A stretch of 64,000 nt of DNA from Microvirga makkahensis (GCF_009830105.1 NZ_WURB01000002.1:62001-126000); one strand, 5' to 3'; counted from the first letter of the stretch, positions 52,943 through 61,589 are shown. Notes: generated by a model from the sequence alone, not told the origin. Made by a program: numbers and translations.

Positions 52943-54808
52943 TCAAACGCTCCGGCTGTCTTCGGTTCTCGGGGGCGTTGGGGATACCGGCTCCATGGGT
53001 TTTGCGTGAGTCCGCCGCGTTCGCCACCAGGCACGGGCGGCTGCCTTCAGATCATGCCAGTTGAGAAAGAATGGCCAGTTCAGCCGGGGCTCATCATCGC
53101 TGCCGAGGTGCAGACCTACCACTCTCGGCAGCCCTGATCCGTCGATCTCTCGCACAATCAGGTCGATGCCGCCGAGGCCGACCCTGTCGCCGATCTCGAC
53201 ATGGCCGGCCAGTCTGCGCCGGATGAACTCGCCGACCGGCATATCCGGATCTCGCGGCAGCGGCATGTCATAACTCCGTGCGACAAGCCCGATGGGCTGC
53301 TGCGGATCGAGTGCGAACTGCCCGAAGAACAACGGGTCCTCGGCCGGGATGGGAACCGGGCTCGCAAACAGCCGGTCGAGCAGCGGCATGAGGCGTGGGG
53401 CCGCGAAGATGCACACGTAATCGCCGGACTGAATCCGCCCCGCATCGTGAAGGCGCATGGAGATTCCATCCCGGATGATCAGTGAGGGACGTGCCCACCG
53501 GGGCAGCCGCTGGCCCTTGGCGACCGGGCTGTCCGGAACGATGTGGTAGACCGCCAGCTCGTGCCTCGCCGTTCCGGGCAGCTCCAGCTGGATCTTCTCC
53601 AGTGGTCCGAGGGCGGGCGGGACCACGACCCCAAGGCGCCGGGCGACCGGCCTGAGGGTCCACCCCTGCAGAGCGAGGGACGTCAGCACCACAAGAAACG
53701 TGACGTTGAAGAAGGTCTGCCCGTTCGGAAGCCCTCCGATGATCGGCAGAAGGGCCAGCAGGATCGACACCGCCCCGCGCAGGCCGACCCAGCCGATGAA
53801 GGCGATGTCCTGCTGGTGCAGGCGAAAGGGAAGCAGGCACAGCCACACCGCCACAGGGCGGGCGAAAAACATCAGGACGACCGCAATGCCGATCCCCGGC
53901 ACCACGGCTTGCGGGAACTGCGACGGGGTCGCGAAGAGGCCCAGCAGCAGGAACATGACGATCTGGCACAGCCAGGTGAGCCCGTCCATGAACCGCCGCA
54001 GCGAGGCCATTCCGCGTGCGGGCGCATTCCCGGCAATCAGGCCCGCAATGTAAACAGCGAGAAAGCCGCTGCCGCCCACCAGCCCGGTGGCGGCGAACGT
54101 CAGAAGGGCAGCCCCGATGGTGACCACCGCATAGAGGCCCGCCTCCAGGTTGAGCCTATTGATCCCTGCGGCCATGACGAGGCCGCCGCCAGCGCCAAGC
54201 GCCAATCCAAGCCCCATCTGCTCGCCCACCTGCCAGGCGAACTCCCATGACAGCCCTGCCGCACCCTTGCTCGCCACCAGCAGGTCGACCAGGGCTGTCG
54301 TGAGCAGGATGGCGATGGGATCGTTTGAGCTCGACTCCACCTCAAGGATCGAGCGGACGCGGTCCCGGATGGTGACGCCGCCAACCCGCAGAAGAAAGAA
54401 CACGGCGGCCGCGTCGGTCGAGCCAATGATCGAGCCGAGCAGGAAACCCTCAAGATACGAGAGACCGAACAGGACATGGGCCGCAACGCCGACCAGGGCG
54501 GCTGTGGCGACGACGCCGATGGTCGCGAGCAGGAGCGCGGGTGCCGCGGCGCTGCGCAGGGACTTGAGCCGGGTGTTGAAGCCGCTGTCGAAGAGGATGA
54601 CGGCAAGTGCCAAGCTGCCGATGAAGTATGCTGCAGAGGCGTCGCTGAACTGGAGGCCACCCGGCCCGTCCTCGCCGGCCAGGAGGCCGATGACAAGGAA
54701 GACGAGGAGCAGCGGGGCGCCAATCCGGAAGGCGACAAGGCTTGTGATCGCCGAGATCACGATCAGCCCTGCCCCGACCAGGATCGCCAGAAACATCGCA
54801 TCGAACAT
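52943..54808 (-). CDS. potassium/proton antiporter, CvrA/NhaP2-like (CPA1 family with RCK_C domain)
   Basis: 621 residues. Twelve or so membrane segments with the ion-pathway motifs LLAGEDGPGGLQF, LFDSGFNTRLKSL and EVESSSNDPIAILLTTALVD (the acid pair typical of CPA1). The soluble C-terminus (about 400-620) contains an RCK_C-like regulatory domain (DAGRIQSGDYVCIFAAPRLM, PEEPL-type) and RMHDAG. It expels K+ in exchange for H+ or the reverse in pH/osmotic stress. Convergent to the small genes at 52.5 kb. Confidence 0.92.
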   Translation of the reverse strand: MFDAMFLAILVGAGLIVISAITSLVAFRIGAPLLLVFLVIGLLAGEDGPGGLQFSDASAAYFIGSLALAVILFDSGFNTRLKSLRSAAAPALLLATIGVVATAALVGVAAHVLFGLSYLEGFLLGSIIGSTDAAAVFFLLRVGGVTIRDRVRSILEVESSSNDPIAILLTTALVDLLVASKGAAGLSWEFAWQVGEQMGLGLALGAGGGLVMAAGINRLNLEAGLYAVVTIGAALLTFAATGLVGGSGFLAVYIAGLIAGNAPARGMASLRRFMDGLTWLCQIVMFLLLGLFATPSQFPQAVVPGIGIAVVLMFFARPVAVWLCLLPFRLHQQDIAFIGWVGLRGAVSILLALLPIIGGLPNGQTFFNVTFLVVLTSLALQGWTLRPVARRLGVVVPPALGPLEKIQLELPGTARHELAVYHIVPDSPVAKGQRLPRWARPSLIIRDGISMRLHDAGRIQSGDYVCIFAAPRLMPLLDRLFASPVPIPAEDPLFFGQFALDPQQPIGLVARSYDMPLPRDPDMPVGEFIRRRLAGHVEIGDRVGLGGIDLIVREIDGSGLPRVVGLHLGSDDEPRLNWPFFLNWHDLKAAARAWWRTRRTHAKPMEPVSPTPPRTEDSRSV

Positions 54809-54882
54809 CAGGGGCCGGACCTCTTGTTACTATCGGGAGAACCCGACATCAGGCCGGGCAGTGGCGACAAAACGATGGCGCG

Positions 54883-55608
54883 TCAGGCGTCCTTCGCTGT
54901 TACACGCAGAATGGCATCGCGGACACCATCCAGGCTCGGGGACGCGGCCACCACGATTTTTCGGAAACCTACTGGCCGGAGCACCTCCGCCACCTTGCAG
55001 CTGATCGCGACGGCCGTCATGCGACTGCTGGCCTCCACGAGGCCGGCTGCGATGACCAGGCTGCAGAACACGGCCGCCGTCCGGGCGGACAGAAACAGGG
55101 CGGCGTCGAACCTGGCGTGGGCGATCTCTCGCATGACCCCTGCATTCATGCGTTCGACCGCGACCGCGCGGTAAACCACCACCCGGTCGACCGTGAAGCC
55201 GGCGGGGGCAAGGCCCGCTCCGAGGTCGAGGCTGATGTCGAAGCCGCTGAGGTGGAGAAACCGTCCGGCACCTGGATCGGCGTGCCGCCGGACGTAAGCG
55301 ATCAGGCTCACGGCCGTTCCGCCCGCGACCTGCACGTTCGAAAAGCCCGCGGCCTGGAGCGGCTCCGCCGTCGCCGGCCCGACGGCAAAGGTGGGAAGAT
55401 CCCGACGAACACCGGGCACCCGGAGGAGCTCCCGCGAGGCGTTGGCGGAGGTGACCAGGAGCGCCGCCTTGCCCGCCAGGACGCCCGGATCCCAAGGGAC
55501 CGGGACAATCCTCAGCAGCGGTTCGCCAAGCCATTCGATGCCATGGGCTGAGAGCACAGCCCCAAGCTCCTCGGCTTGCCCCGCTGGGCGCGTGAGCAGA
55601 ACCCGCAT
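54883..55608 (-). CDS. uroporphyrinogen-III synthase-like (HemD family)
   Basis: 241 residues. The ATG at 55606-55608 overlaps the previous stop as TGATG. Motifs RVLLTRPAGQAEELGAVLSA, LVTSANASRELLRVP, TFAVGPATAEPLQAAGF and FLHLSGFDISLDLGAGLAPA match HemD, which cyclises hydroxymethylbilane in haem synthesis. Haem genes are not adjacent, so this may be a second HemD-like copy with a different task. Third gene of a coupled group RidA-like, Rnk-like, HemD-like. Confidence 0.8.
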   Translation of the reverse strand: MRVLLTRPAGQAEELGAVLSAHGIEWLGEPLLRIVPVPWDPGVLAGKAALLVTSANASRELLRVPGVRRDLPTFAVGPATAEPLQAAGFSNVQVAGGTAVSLIAYVRRHADPGAGRFLHLSGFDISLDLGAGLAPAGFTVDRVVVYRAVAVERMNAGVMREIAHARFDAALFLSARTAAVFCSLVIAAGLVEASSRMTAVAISCKVAEVLRPVGFRKIVVAASPSLDGVRDAILRVTAKDA

Positions 55609-56069
55609 CAGCTCCATCTGGTGGCGGCGCCATCCGGCGGCACGGTTCTGACGGGTACGAAGGCTCCGGTCACCCGTGGCCCAACCGCTTCGACCTCGAC
55701 GCACGCATCCGGCGGCCCACTAGAGCCAATCACGGGCATCCGGTGCCCGGCACGCAGCCCGAGCAGGGCTAACCCGACGGGCGTCAGGATCGACAGCTCG
55801 GCCGGCGGCCACATGCGGTCGTCCGGGTGGATCAGCATGCGCTTGTCCGACGTGTCATCACCGCTCATCCGGTAGGTCACGAACGTGTCCAGCGCCACGA
55901 CATCGTCCGGAAGCTCGTCCGCCGTGCACACAGTGGCCCGGTGCAGTTCCTGCAGGAGCGGTGCAGCGAGCGGATGGCCTTGCTCTGCCAGTTCCTGCGC
56001 CGCCCGCATCAGACGGCTATAGTCGTGGGCTGGCACCATGATCGGGGGAAGATGCAGGACGTTATTCAT
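55608..56069 (-). CDS. Rnk/GreA-C-like protein (type B)
   Basis: 153 residues. MVPAHDYSRLMRAAQELAEQ, DELPDDVVALDTFVTYRMSG, MLIHPDDRMWPPAELSILTP, VGLALLGLRAGHRMPVIGSS. The C-terminal 30 residues differ from the paralogues. The start lies inside the upstream RidA-like gene (eight-base overlap), and its stop is shared with the HemD-like ATG. Confidence 0.83.
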   Translation of the reverse strand: MNNVLHLPPIMVPAHDYSRLMRAAQELAEQGHPLAAPLLQELHRATVCTADELPDDVVALDTFVTYRMSGDDTSDKRMLIHPDDRMWPPAELSILTPVGLALLGLRAGHRMPVIGSSGPPDACVEVEAVGPRVTGAFVPVRTVPPDGAATRWS

Positions 56070-56580
56070 TGCGTGCCTCCTTCGCCAGTCGGCTCGAATT
56101 CTGGGCGTCGAAGTTCAGTTCGCTCGCCGGGGGCCCGTCCGCAGGAAGCGGGCGGCCTGGCGGCAGGATGGCCGTGGCGGCGATCTCCACGACAGCAGCC
56201 GGCTCGACCAGTCCCGTGACCTCCACCAGCACCATTGCCGGAAAATGGCGGCCCATGATCTCGCGGTAGACCAAACCAAGTTCCCGCAGCGTCGCCCGGT
56301 AGTGATCGATGTCGAGCACGTACCAGGTCATCTGGGCGATGTGCTCGGGCGCCCCGCCCGCCTCGGCCAGGACCGTCCGGAGATTTCGCAAGGCCTGACG
56401 TGCCTGAGGAACCAGCCCAAGGGTCGTCACCCTTCCGGCATTGTCGGTGGCGATCTGCCCGCCGATGAACACGAAGGTGCCCGTGCCGGCCATCGCATGC
56501 GAATAGCCGCGGGGACTCGGCCACTTGGGTGGATTGATCTCGCGCAGCGGGGGCGCCAGAGGCGGTGGAACGATGGTCAT
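56062..56580 (-). CDS. RidA-like (YjgF/YER057c/UK114) family protein
   Basis: 172 residues. Core: YSHAMAGTGTFVFIGGQIAT, QARQALRNLRTVLAEAGGAP, MTWYVLDIDHYRATLRELGL, MVLVEVTGLVEPAAVVEIAA. It is longer than RidA itself and lacks the exact RidA arginine motif, as in the archaeal-type RidA subfamilies. Substrate unknown. Opens the coupled group with the Rnk-like and HemD-like genes. Confidence 0.85.
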   Translation of the reverse strand: MTIVPPPLAPPLREINPPKWPSPRGYSHAMAGTGTFVFIGGQIATDNAGRVTTLGLVPQARQALRNLRTVLAEAGGAPEHIAQMTWYVLDIDHYRATLRELGLVYREIMGRHFPAMVLVEVTGLVEPAAVVEIAATAILPPGRPLPADGPPASELNFDAQNSSRLAKEARNE

Positions 56581-56649
56581 GGTGTGCTCCTGTCGGGCTC
56601 CGCGGCAAGGGCGGAGCCATCATGATCCAAAACGACGGCTGGTGAGGAT

Positions 56650-56685
56650 CCCCGGGGCGGCGCCCGATCGGCCGCCGCCCCGGGG
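56650..56685 (-). terminator. strong GC-rich hairpin after spermidine synthase
   Basis: CCCCGGGGCGGCG (56650-56662) pairs perfectly with its complement (56673-56685) around a short loop, just past the stop of the spermidine synthase gene. No T-run on the minus strand. Probably ends the speD-speE transcript. Confidence 0.55.
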
Positions 56686-56687
56686 GC

Positions 56688-57572
56688 TCAGGTTCCTGTT
56701 TGCAGGAACTCCACCGGCATCGGATCGTCGCTCCGGACGAACGGCTCAAACGAAGGAGCCAGGGTGAACGCCGCACGGTGCACCTCCGGCGTGTAGTAGC
56801 GCGTCCGGCCTTGCAGCGGGCCACAGCGCTCGCGAAGCACCTTGCAGGGTGGACGCAACGCATCGCGGGATTCACCGGCCGCGACGAGCGCCAGCATGCC
56901 CCCGGCATAGGTCGGGACCGGTGCCAGGTAGGGCCGTACGCCGGCAAAGGATCCGGCAAGGCGCCCGCACACGTTCTCCAGTTCCTGCGGCTGGAAGAAC
57001 GGAGCCCCACTCTGGACCGCAATCAACCCACCAGGACGGAGGCGAGTCCGGCAGGCCCGGTAGAAGGCGGCCGTAAACAACGCCTCCCCCGGTCCGATCG
57101 GGTCCGTCGAGTCGATGAGGATGACGTCGAACTTCTCCCGCGTTTCCGCGATGTAGCGTGTTCCGTCCATCACCAGCACGGTTGCCCTCGGATCATCGAA
57201 GGCTCCGCCCGACACCTCAGGAAGGTAACGACGCGACAGGTCGATCACCTCGCCGTCGAGTTCGACCAGCGTGGCCCGCTCGACAGGATGCTTCAGCACC
57301 TCTTTCAGGGTGCCGCCGTCACCACCGCCGATGATGAGCACGTTCCGCGCGGAACCGTGCGCCATCAGCGGAACGTGGGCGATCATCTCGTGATAGATGT
57401 GATTATCACGCTCCGTCAGCTGCACGACGCCGTCGAGCGCCAGCACCTTGCCAAAGATCGCGTTCTCGAAGATCAGGACGTCCTGAAACTCGGTCCGCCA
57501 ATGGTAAAGCACCTTCTCGATGGAGAGCGTCTGGGCGTAGTGATCATACAGTTTCTCTTGGAACCACGTCAT
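56688..57572 (-). CDS. speE: spermidine synthase
   Basis: 294 residues. SAM-binding GGGDGGTLKEVLKHP, putrescine/SAM acid in DSTDPIGPGEALF, YHEMIAHVPLMAHG and FQDVLIFENAIFGKVLALDG are landmarks of SpeE. It moves an aminopropyl group from decarboxylated SAM to putrescine. Its start overlaps the SpeD stop by four bases. C-terminal 30 residues are a little longer than usual. Confidence 0.95.
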   Translation of the reverse strand: MTWFQEKLYDHYAQTLSIEKVLYHWRTEFQDVLIFENAIFGKVLALDGVVQLTERDNHIYHEMIAHVPLMAHGSARNVLIIGGGDGGTLKEVLKHPVERATLVELDGEVIDLSRRYLPEVSGGAFDDPRATVLVMDGTRYIAETREKFDVILIDSTDPIGPGEALFTAAFYRACRTRLRPGGLIAVQSGAPFFQPQELENVCGRLAGSFAGVRPYLAPVPTYAGGMLALVAAGESRDALRPPCKVLRERCGPLQGRTRYYTPEVHRAAFTLAPSFEPFVRSDDPMPVEFLQTGT

Positions 57573-58087
57573 AGGATCACTCCCCGCTTATGCTCGGCGA
57601 GCGTCACCATCCCGGGCAGGAACACGCCCTTCAAGACCTCGATGGCCTTGTGAGGCTGCGCGTTGCCACACATGAACACGTCGACGGCCGCGTACGAGAT
57701 TTCGGGCCAGGTGTGGATCGAGATGTGGCTCTCGGCCAGGACCGCCACGCCGGAGATGCCGCCGTTCGGCGAGAAGTGGTGGAGGTCGACATTCAACAAC
57801 GTCGCGCCGGCGCGATCCGCGGCATCCCGCAACGCCTGCTCGACGACAGGCAGGTCATCCAGATTAGATGCATGCCAGAGGTCGACGATCAGATGGCTGC
57901 CGGCGAACACCATGCCGTCGCGCTGGATAAAATGGTCCAGGCGGCTGTCGTCAGCCGGCGCGTTGGCGGTGGGTACGATCGCGAGGGGCGTCGTCCGATC
58001 AGCATGACGCGTGCGGCCCTCAAAACCGTGCGCCGGCGGGCGCAGGTCGGGGGTGGCAATCACGCTGAGGCGGTTGGTTTTTTCCAT
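57569..58087 (-). CDS. speD: S-adenosylmethionine decarboxylase proenzyme
   Basis: 172 residues, about 45 longer at the N-terminus than the shortest bacterial SpeD. The self-cleavage site is in VLAESHISIHTWPEISYAAV (Ser120 becomes the pyruvoyl group); the catalytic pair HFSPNGGISGVAV and DVFMCGNAQPHKAI are present. Supplies decarboxylated SAM to SpeE, whose gene follows with a four-base overlap. Confidence 0.95.
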   Translation of the reverse strand: MEKTNRLSVIATPDLRPPAHGFEGRTRHADRTTPLAIVPTANAPADDSRLDHFIQRDGMVFAGSHLIVDLWHASNLDDLPVVEQALRDAADRAGATLLNVDLHHFSPNGGISGVAVLAESHISIHTWPEISYAAVDVFMCGNAQPHKAIEVLKGVFLPGMVTLAEHKRGVIL

Positions 58088-58194
58088 TCAATTCTCCGCT
58101 GGCAGGACTTCTGCCGGTTACAAGGCAAGGGTGGACCACGCGACCGGGGGCCGCGTGGGGCATCGCTCGTGTTTCGAGCACGGGTCATGGGCGG

Positions 58195-58623
58195 CTAGGC
58201 GGGCTGGAGCTCCGCAGCCGCCGGTTCGCGGACCTGCAGCACGGTCAGACGCTTCGTGTCGCCGGTGCGGGTGGTCCAATCGATCGATTTGCCCACGGGC
58301 AGCCCGATCAGGGCGGTGCCGATGGGGGTCAGCACCGAGATGCGTCCCTTGGAGATGTCGGCCTCATTCGGGTAAACGAGGGTGACCGTCTGCACGCGCC
58401 CGGTCACGTCGTCGCGAAAGTCGACCTCGCAGCCCATGCAAACGGTGTCGGCGGGGTGGCGCCCTGCGGCAAGGACATGCGCCCGGTCGAGTTCATCGGC
58501 GAGTTCGGCCGCGACGTCGGGCATGGTGTGTGCGGCCGCGTTGGCAAGCACCGAGAGCTTCTCGTGATCATTCGCCGTCAGGGTGATGCGGGGCTTGGCC
58601 CCACCGCTGGTTCTCTTCGTCAT
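58195..58623 (-). CDS. rnk: nucleoside diphosphate kinase regulator (Rnk)
   Basis: 142 residues. ITLTANDHEKLSVLANAAAH, GCEVDFRDDVTGRVQTVTLV, YPNEADISKGRISVLTPIGT, ALIGLPVGKSIDWTTRTGDT: the closest in this window to canonical Rnk. Rnk binds RNA polymerase's secondary channel region and influences nucleotide kinase levels. ATG with a GGAG upstream. Adjacent to the polyamine operon and divided from it by a hairpin (58136-58158). Confidence 0.85.
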   Translation of the reverse strand: MTKRTSGGAKPRITLTANDHEKLSVLANAAAHTMPDVAAELADELDRAHVLAAGRHPADTVCMGCEVDFRDDVTGRVQTVTLVYPNEADISKGRISVLTPIGTALIGLPVGKSIDWTTRTGDTKRLTVLQVREPAAAELQPA

Positions 58624-58665
58624 GTCTGGTCTCCTGTTCTGTTCTGTTGGACGCGTTGGCAGGGT

Positions 58666-59019
58666 TCAGGCTGCGGACGGGCCGGGATCATCGTCGTCGT
58701 GTGTTGGTGGCTCTTGAACCCGCTCTGTCGCCGGACGCCGCGGCATCAGCCGCACAACCTTTCCGTCCGGCTGCTCCGCATCCTGCGACGCAGGTTTCGA
58801 TGGCGGTTCGTTCGGGGACTGCTGCACGGCACGGCCTCCTCCGCTTTCAGCGTGGTTCTGGGCGAGTGCTGACCTGAGGATCCCCGCCAGAAATTCGGCT
58901 GTGGGACGTTCGGACCCAAGACGCGCTCCATCCCTCCGCAGGCCGCTGTGTTGGCCTGCCGGATAAACGGCGTTGTTCTCCGCAAGGCGGAGTGTGCGTT
59001 TGAAGATGTTGATAAGCAT
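58666..59019 (-). CDS. hypothetical protein, 117 residues
   Basis: Starts MLINIFKRTLRLAENNAVYP, then a charged and proline-rich segment, ending in EPPTHDDDDPGPSAA. No motif recognised, ribosome site weak. Composition is plausible for a disordered protein but could be a shadow frame. Confidence 0.35.
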   Translation of the reverse strand: MLINIFKRTLRLAENNAVYPAGQHSGLRRDGARLGSERPTAEFLAGILRSALAQNHAESGGGRAVQQSPNEPPSKPASQDAEQPDGKVVRLMPRRPATERVQEPPTHDDDDPGPSAA

Positions 59020-59124
59020 ACCGCGGCACCGGACGCGTCAGCAGCCGGCCTCACAAGATGTCTGAAAGGTTAGAGATCCTGGAGCGCCCCGAGCTCGGAG
59101 CGCGCACGCGCGTTGAGCTCGGGG

Positions 59125-59190
59125 CTACTTGCCCGCGATGAGGTTGCCTGCCCGGTGCAGACCACGACGATAGTGTGCGATGCTCAACAT
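59125..59190 (-). CDS. micropeptide of the nine-copy RAG-x-L-x-x-G family (21 residues)
   Basis: Begins MLSIAHY and continues RRGLHRAGNLIAGK to TAG at 59125-59127. TTGACA (59223-59228, minus strand) lies 32 bases before the ATG. The hairpin GCCCCGAGCTC (59086-59096) with GAGCTCGGGGC (59115-59125) starts at the stop codon. Its 13-residue core is identical to the copies at 29981 and 36515. The unit overlaps the 3' end of the EIIA-like gene. Confidence 0.7.
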   Translation of the reverse strand: MLSIAHYRRGLHRAGNLIAGK

Positions 59191-59744
59191 AATACGTTTA
59201 AGGTGGTGCACATTGCTCCGTTTGTCAAATCGCCCGCCCGCGGTGTGGCGGAATGTCCGGACTCGGGCTCGTCATCGGGCTCACGCCAGGCGTCGCTTGT
59301 CAGCACCGCGTAAAGTGCCTCGGCGTCATCGGCCGACCTGAGGCATTCGGCCACCTCGGGGTCCCGCAGGCGCCGCACTACACAGGCCAGTGCTCGCAAA
59401 TGCGTTGAGTCATCGCCGTTGGGGCTCAGAAGAAGGAATGCCAGATCCGACGGCAGACCATCGGCGGCGCCAAAGTCATGGGCTGGCCACAGGCGGGCAA
59501 AAATGCCCAGAGGCTGCTTGAGGCCGGAAACGGGAGCGTGCGGGATCGCGATCCCGCGCCCGAAACCGAACGTTGAGTGCTCGCCACGAGCAACAACCGC
59601 CTGCAGAACCGCGTAAGGCTTGAGAGAAGCTGCCTCGGCCGCAACATGGCTCATCTGGGTGATCACGTGTTTTGCGTCACGGGATCGTAGGCTTGGAATG
59701 ATGCGGTCTGGCGTGATCAGACACGCCATCGTGACAGGTGCCAT
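59184..59744 (-). CDS. PTS EIIA domain protein (PtsN/EIIA-Ntr-like), orphan
   Basis: 186 residues from ATG 59742-59744 (another at 59729; ribosome site weak). Active-site histidine in GIAIPHAPVSGLKQPLGIFA, with EHSTFGFGRG and VAFLLLSPNGDDSTHLRALA. EIIA-Ntr passes phosphate in a regulatory PTS, controlling K+ transport or nitrogen/stress responses. The last 25 residues (SGHSATPRAGDLTNGA...) run into the promoter and start of the micropeptide at 59125. Confidence 0.8.
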   Translation of the reverse strand: MAPVTMACLITPDRIIPSLRSRDAKHVITQMSHVAAEAASLKPYAVLQAVVARGEHSTFGFGRGIAIPHAPVSGLKQPLGIFARLWPAHDFGAADGLPSDLAFLLLSPNGDDSTHLRALACVVRRLRDPEVAECLRSADDAEALYAVLTSDAWREPDDEPESGHSATPRAGDLTNGAMCTTLNVLC

Positions 59745-59842
59745 CGCCAATACCGGCCCGAAACCTCAGGCCGCCTCATGCTTTCGGGAAAACAGGATGT
59801 GGATGCGACGACCCGGACGGCTCCTGGAAGCCGTCACGGGCT

Positions 59843-59908
59843 TTAAGTGCCCGTTTGAAGGAGGCCTGCCCGGTAGAGCAATCGCTGCAAGATGGTCCGT
59901 GCGTTCAT
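59843..59908 (-). CDS. micropeptide of the nine-copy RAG-x-L-x-x-G family (21 residues)
   Basis: Begins MNARTILQRL and ends LYRAGLLQTGT before TAA (59843-59845). TTGAAC (59940-59945, minus strand) is 31 bases before the ATG. The hairpin is GACGGCT (59816-59822) with AGCCGTC (59829-59835), extended outward by CCCG/CGGG. Shares LQTG with the copy at 26177. Confidence 0.6.
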   Translation of the reverse strand: MNARTILQRLLYRAGLLQTGT

Positions 59909-59945
59909 GACATGACACCAACGCGGGCTTGAAAGGTAAGTTCAA

Positions 59946-60281
59946 GCTGGCGCCGGCAGCTATCCTTAAGGGCTTCCTGATGAGACAGATCAAGGCTCGA
60001 AGGCTCGGAAGAGGCTGTTTTCTTGAATTGTTGCCGCTCCAGCCTATGTTGAGGTTACGATGTCGAGGCTCGTGAATCCTTTTCATTCGACCGCTGGAAC
60101 GGCCCACCTCTCCTCCGGCTCCTGAGCCCGGGTGCCAGGCACGCGTTCTGCGCTCGCGGCCTCGTCCATCATCAACCCTACGTCAGGCCAAGCGTCAGAC
60201 GGCCCACTGAGGTCTATCTGGCTGCCAATCCCTTTGGGCGGGAAATCCGTCTGAAGACGATGTGAATCTCAGGAGAAGAAA
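59946..60281. other. intergenic region, nothing recognised
   Basis: 336 bases between the micropeptide unit at 59843-59945 and the Rnk-like gene at 60282. I saw no gene or repeat. It must carry the promoter of the Rnk-like gene. Confidence 0.35.
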
Positions 60282-60713
60282 GTGTCTTTGTCAGAAGCGC
60301 CCGTCATCATCTCCACGGCCGATCATGCCCGGCTTCGACGGATCGCCTTGGACGGCATGCGGATCCGGAGGGCGCCGCCATCGGCGCAGTGGCTGGAGGC
60401 CGAACTCGATCGGGCAACGGTCGTCAGTCCCTCAAACCTTCCGGAAAACGTGATCTCCATGCATTCAGTCTTTGAGTTCCAGGACGGGATCACGGACGAG
60501 GTCCGACGGGCCACGCTCGTCTACCCGGGCGAAGAAGACCAGGGGATCGGCAGGATCTCCGTCTTGTCGCCTCTCGGCTCTGCGCTGATCGGCTTGGCCG
60601 AAGGGCAGTCGATGCAATGGCGTGGGGCAACCGGCGAATGGTGGACGCTGCGGGTCATCCGAGTGAACGGTGCCCCTGAAGCACGCCAGGAGGACGCCTC
60701 GGCCCAGTCCTGA
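60282..60713 (+). CDS. Rnk/GreA-C-like protein (type A)
   Basis: 143 residues, GTG start with GGAG upstream. PVIISTADHARLRRIALDGM, PENVISMHSVFEFQDGITDE, ATLVYPGEEDQGIGRISVLS, PLGSALIGLAEGQSMQWRGA. Closer to Rnk than the type-B forms. Monocistronic, followed by a strong terminator. Confidence 0.84.
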   Translation: MSLSEAPVIISTADHARLRRIALDGMRIRRAPPSAQWLEAELDRATVVSPSNLPENVISMHSVFEFQDGITDEVRRATLVYPGEEDQGIGRISVLSPLGSALIGLAEGQSMQWRGATGEWWTLRVIRVNGAPEARQEDASAQS

Positions 60714-60751
60714 CCGGGTCTTCATAGCCCCTTGGGTTATTCGCCTGCACA

Positions 60752-60787
60752 AAGGGCCGGAGGAAACTCCGGCCCTTCCTTGTTGTT
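60752..60787. terminator. bidirectional intrinsic terminator
   Basis: AAGGGCCGGAG (60752-60762), GAAA loop, CTCCGGCCCTT (60767-60777), then CCTTGTTGTT. An 11-bp stem with a stable tetraloop. It lies between the ends of the convergent Rnk-like and hibernation-factor genes and can serve both. Confidence 0.85.
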
Positions 60788-60803
60788 ACGCGACGGTTCT
60801 TGG

Positions 60804-61151
60804 TTACGCGGTGGCTCCTGCCCGGACTTCCTCGCGTACGGCACCGTCGAGACGACGCTTCCTCCGTCTAAGTTGCACCGCAACCTTTTCAAGCGCCAGG
60901 TCGAAGGCCCGATAGCAGTCGGGTGCTGACGCCTCACCGATCATCACCCGAAAGTTGCCGACCTGGATATTGATCGTACAACAGTACGATTGACCCTCGC
61001 GACGGAATCCGACGCTTGCGTGCTTCAACTCCTGGAAGTACGTCTCAGTCGTCGTGAGCAGCCTCTCTCGAACATGTTGAGGCAGCGCATCTCCAAGATC
61101 GATCTGGAAACCGTTGATCCGGATTGGGGAACTGCGATTGTTGCTCATCAT
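60804..61151 (-). CDS. HPF/RaiA family ribosome hibernation factor, second copy
   Basis: 115 residues from ATG 61149-61151 (AAAGGAG upstream; a frame opens further up). INGFQIDLGDALPQHVRERL, QELKHASVGFRREGQSYCCT, INIQVGNFRVMIGEASAPDC, YRAFDLALEKVAVQLRRRKR. Shorter than the copy at 19116 and without an extended tail. Both lack the dimerising domain and so resemble short RaiA/HPF forms. Confidence 0.83.
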   Translation of the reverse strand: MMSNNRSSPIRINGFQIDLGDALPQHVRERLLTTTETYFQELKHASVGFRREGQSYCCTINIQVGNFRVMIGEASAPDCYRAFDLALEKVAVQLRRRKRRLDGAVREEVRAGATA

Positions 61152-61176
61152 TGGTCTGTCTCCTTTCGATTGATTA

Positions 61177-61365
61177 TCATTGTGGAATTCGGGTGACCGG
61201 CCGCTCACGGCTCTGGCCGTCGCCGATCAATGGCATCCAGCTGTCCGTGGTGTGTTCACCGCACCTGGCGCCAATCCCGTAGGCGCACCAGGGGCATCGT
61301 GCGGCAGCCCGCGGCAGAGTGCGGTTGCAAGTTTTGCACACGGTTCGGCGATCATGACGATGCAT
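61177..61365 (-). CDS. small zinc-ribbon-like protein of 62 residues
   Basis: ATG 61363-61365 with GAGG nine bases upstream. VCKTCNRTLPRAAARCPWCA, then CGEH: two CxxC pairs 12 residues apart, as in a zinc ribbon (rubredoxin- or DNA-binding-like). Located divergently from the gene at 61401 and close to the hibernation factor. Coding status moderately likely. Confidence 0.5.
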   Translation of the reverse strand: MHRHDRRTVCKTCNRTLPRAAARCPWCAYGIGARCGEHTTDSWMPLIGDGQSRERPVTRIPQ

Positions 61366-61400
61366 GATGTGGGTCCTCGATAGTGGGCTACGACAACGGA

Positions 61401-61589
61401 CTATCGGCTTTGTTGCGATCCGAACGTGTGGGTCGCCGCGACATAGACCGCCAGGATCAGCGAGAGCGATGCGGAAAGCCCCAGCACGCTCACCGACGCC
61501 GCGAAACCGAGCGTCTCGCCGAGTGTCTCCCAGAACACGAGTTGTGCGGTCGTCAGCGTGACGAGCGCTGCGAAGATGGCAATGGACAT
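61401..61589 (-). CDS. small membrane protein of 62 residues
   Basis: ATG 61587-61589 chosen (GGTGA upstream; the frame continues to 61676). MSIAIFAALVTLTTAQLVFW, then GFAASVSVLGLSASLSLILA: two hydrophobic segments. No relatives recognised. Confidence 0.5.
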   Translation of the reverse strand: MSIAIFAALVTLTTAQLVFWETLGETLGFAASVSVLGLSASLSLILAVYVAATHTFGSQQSR

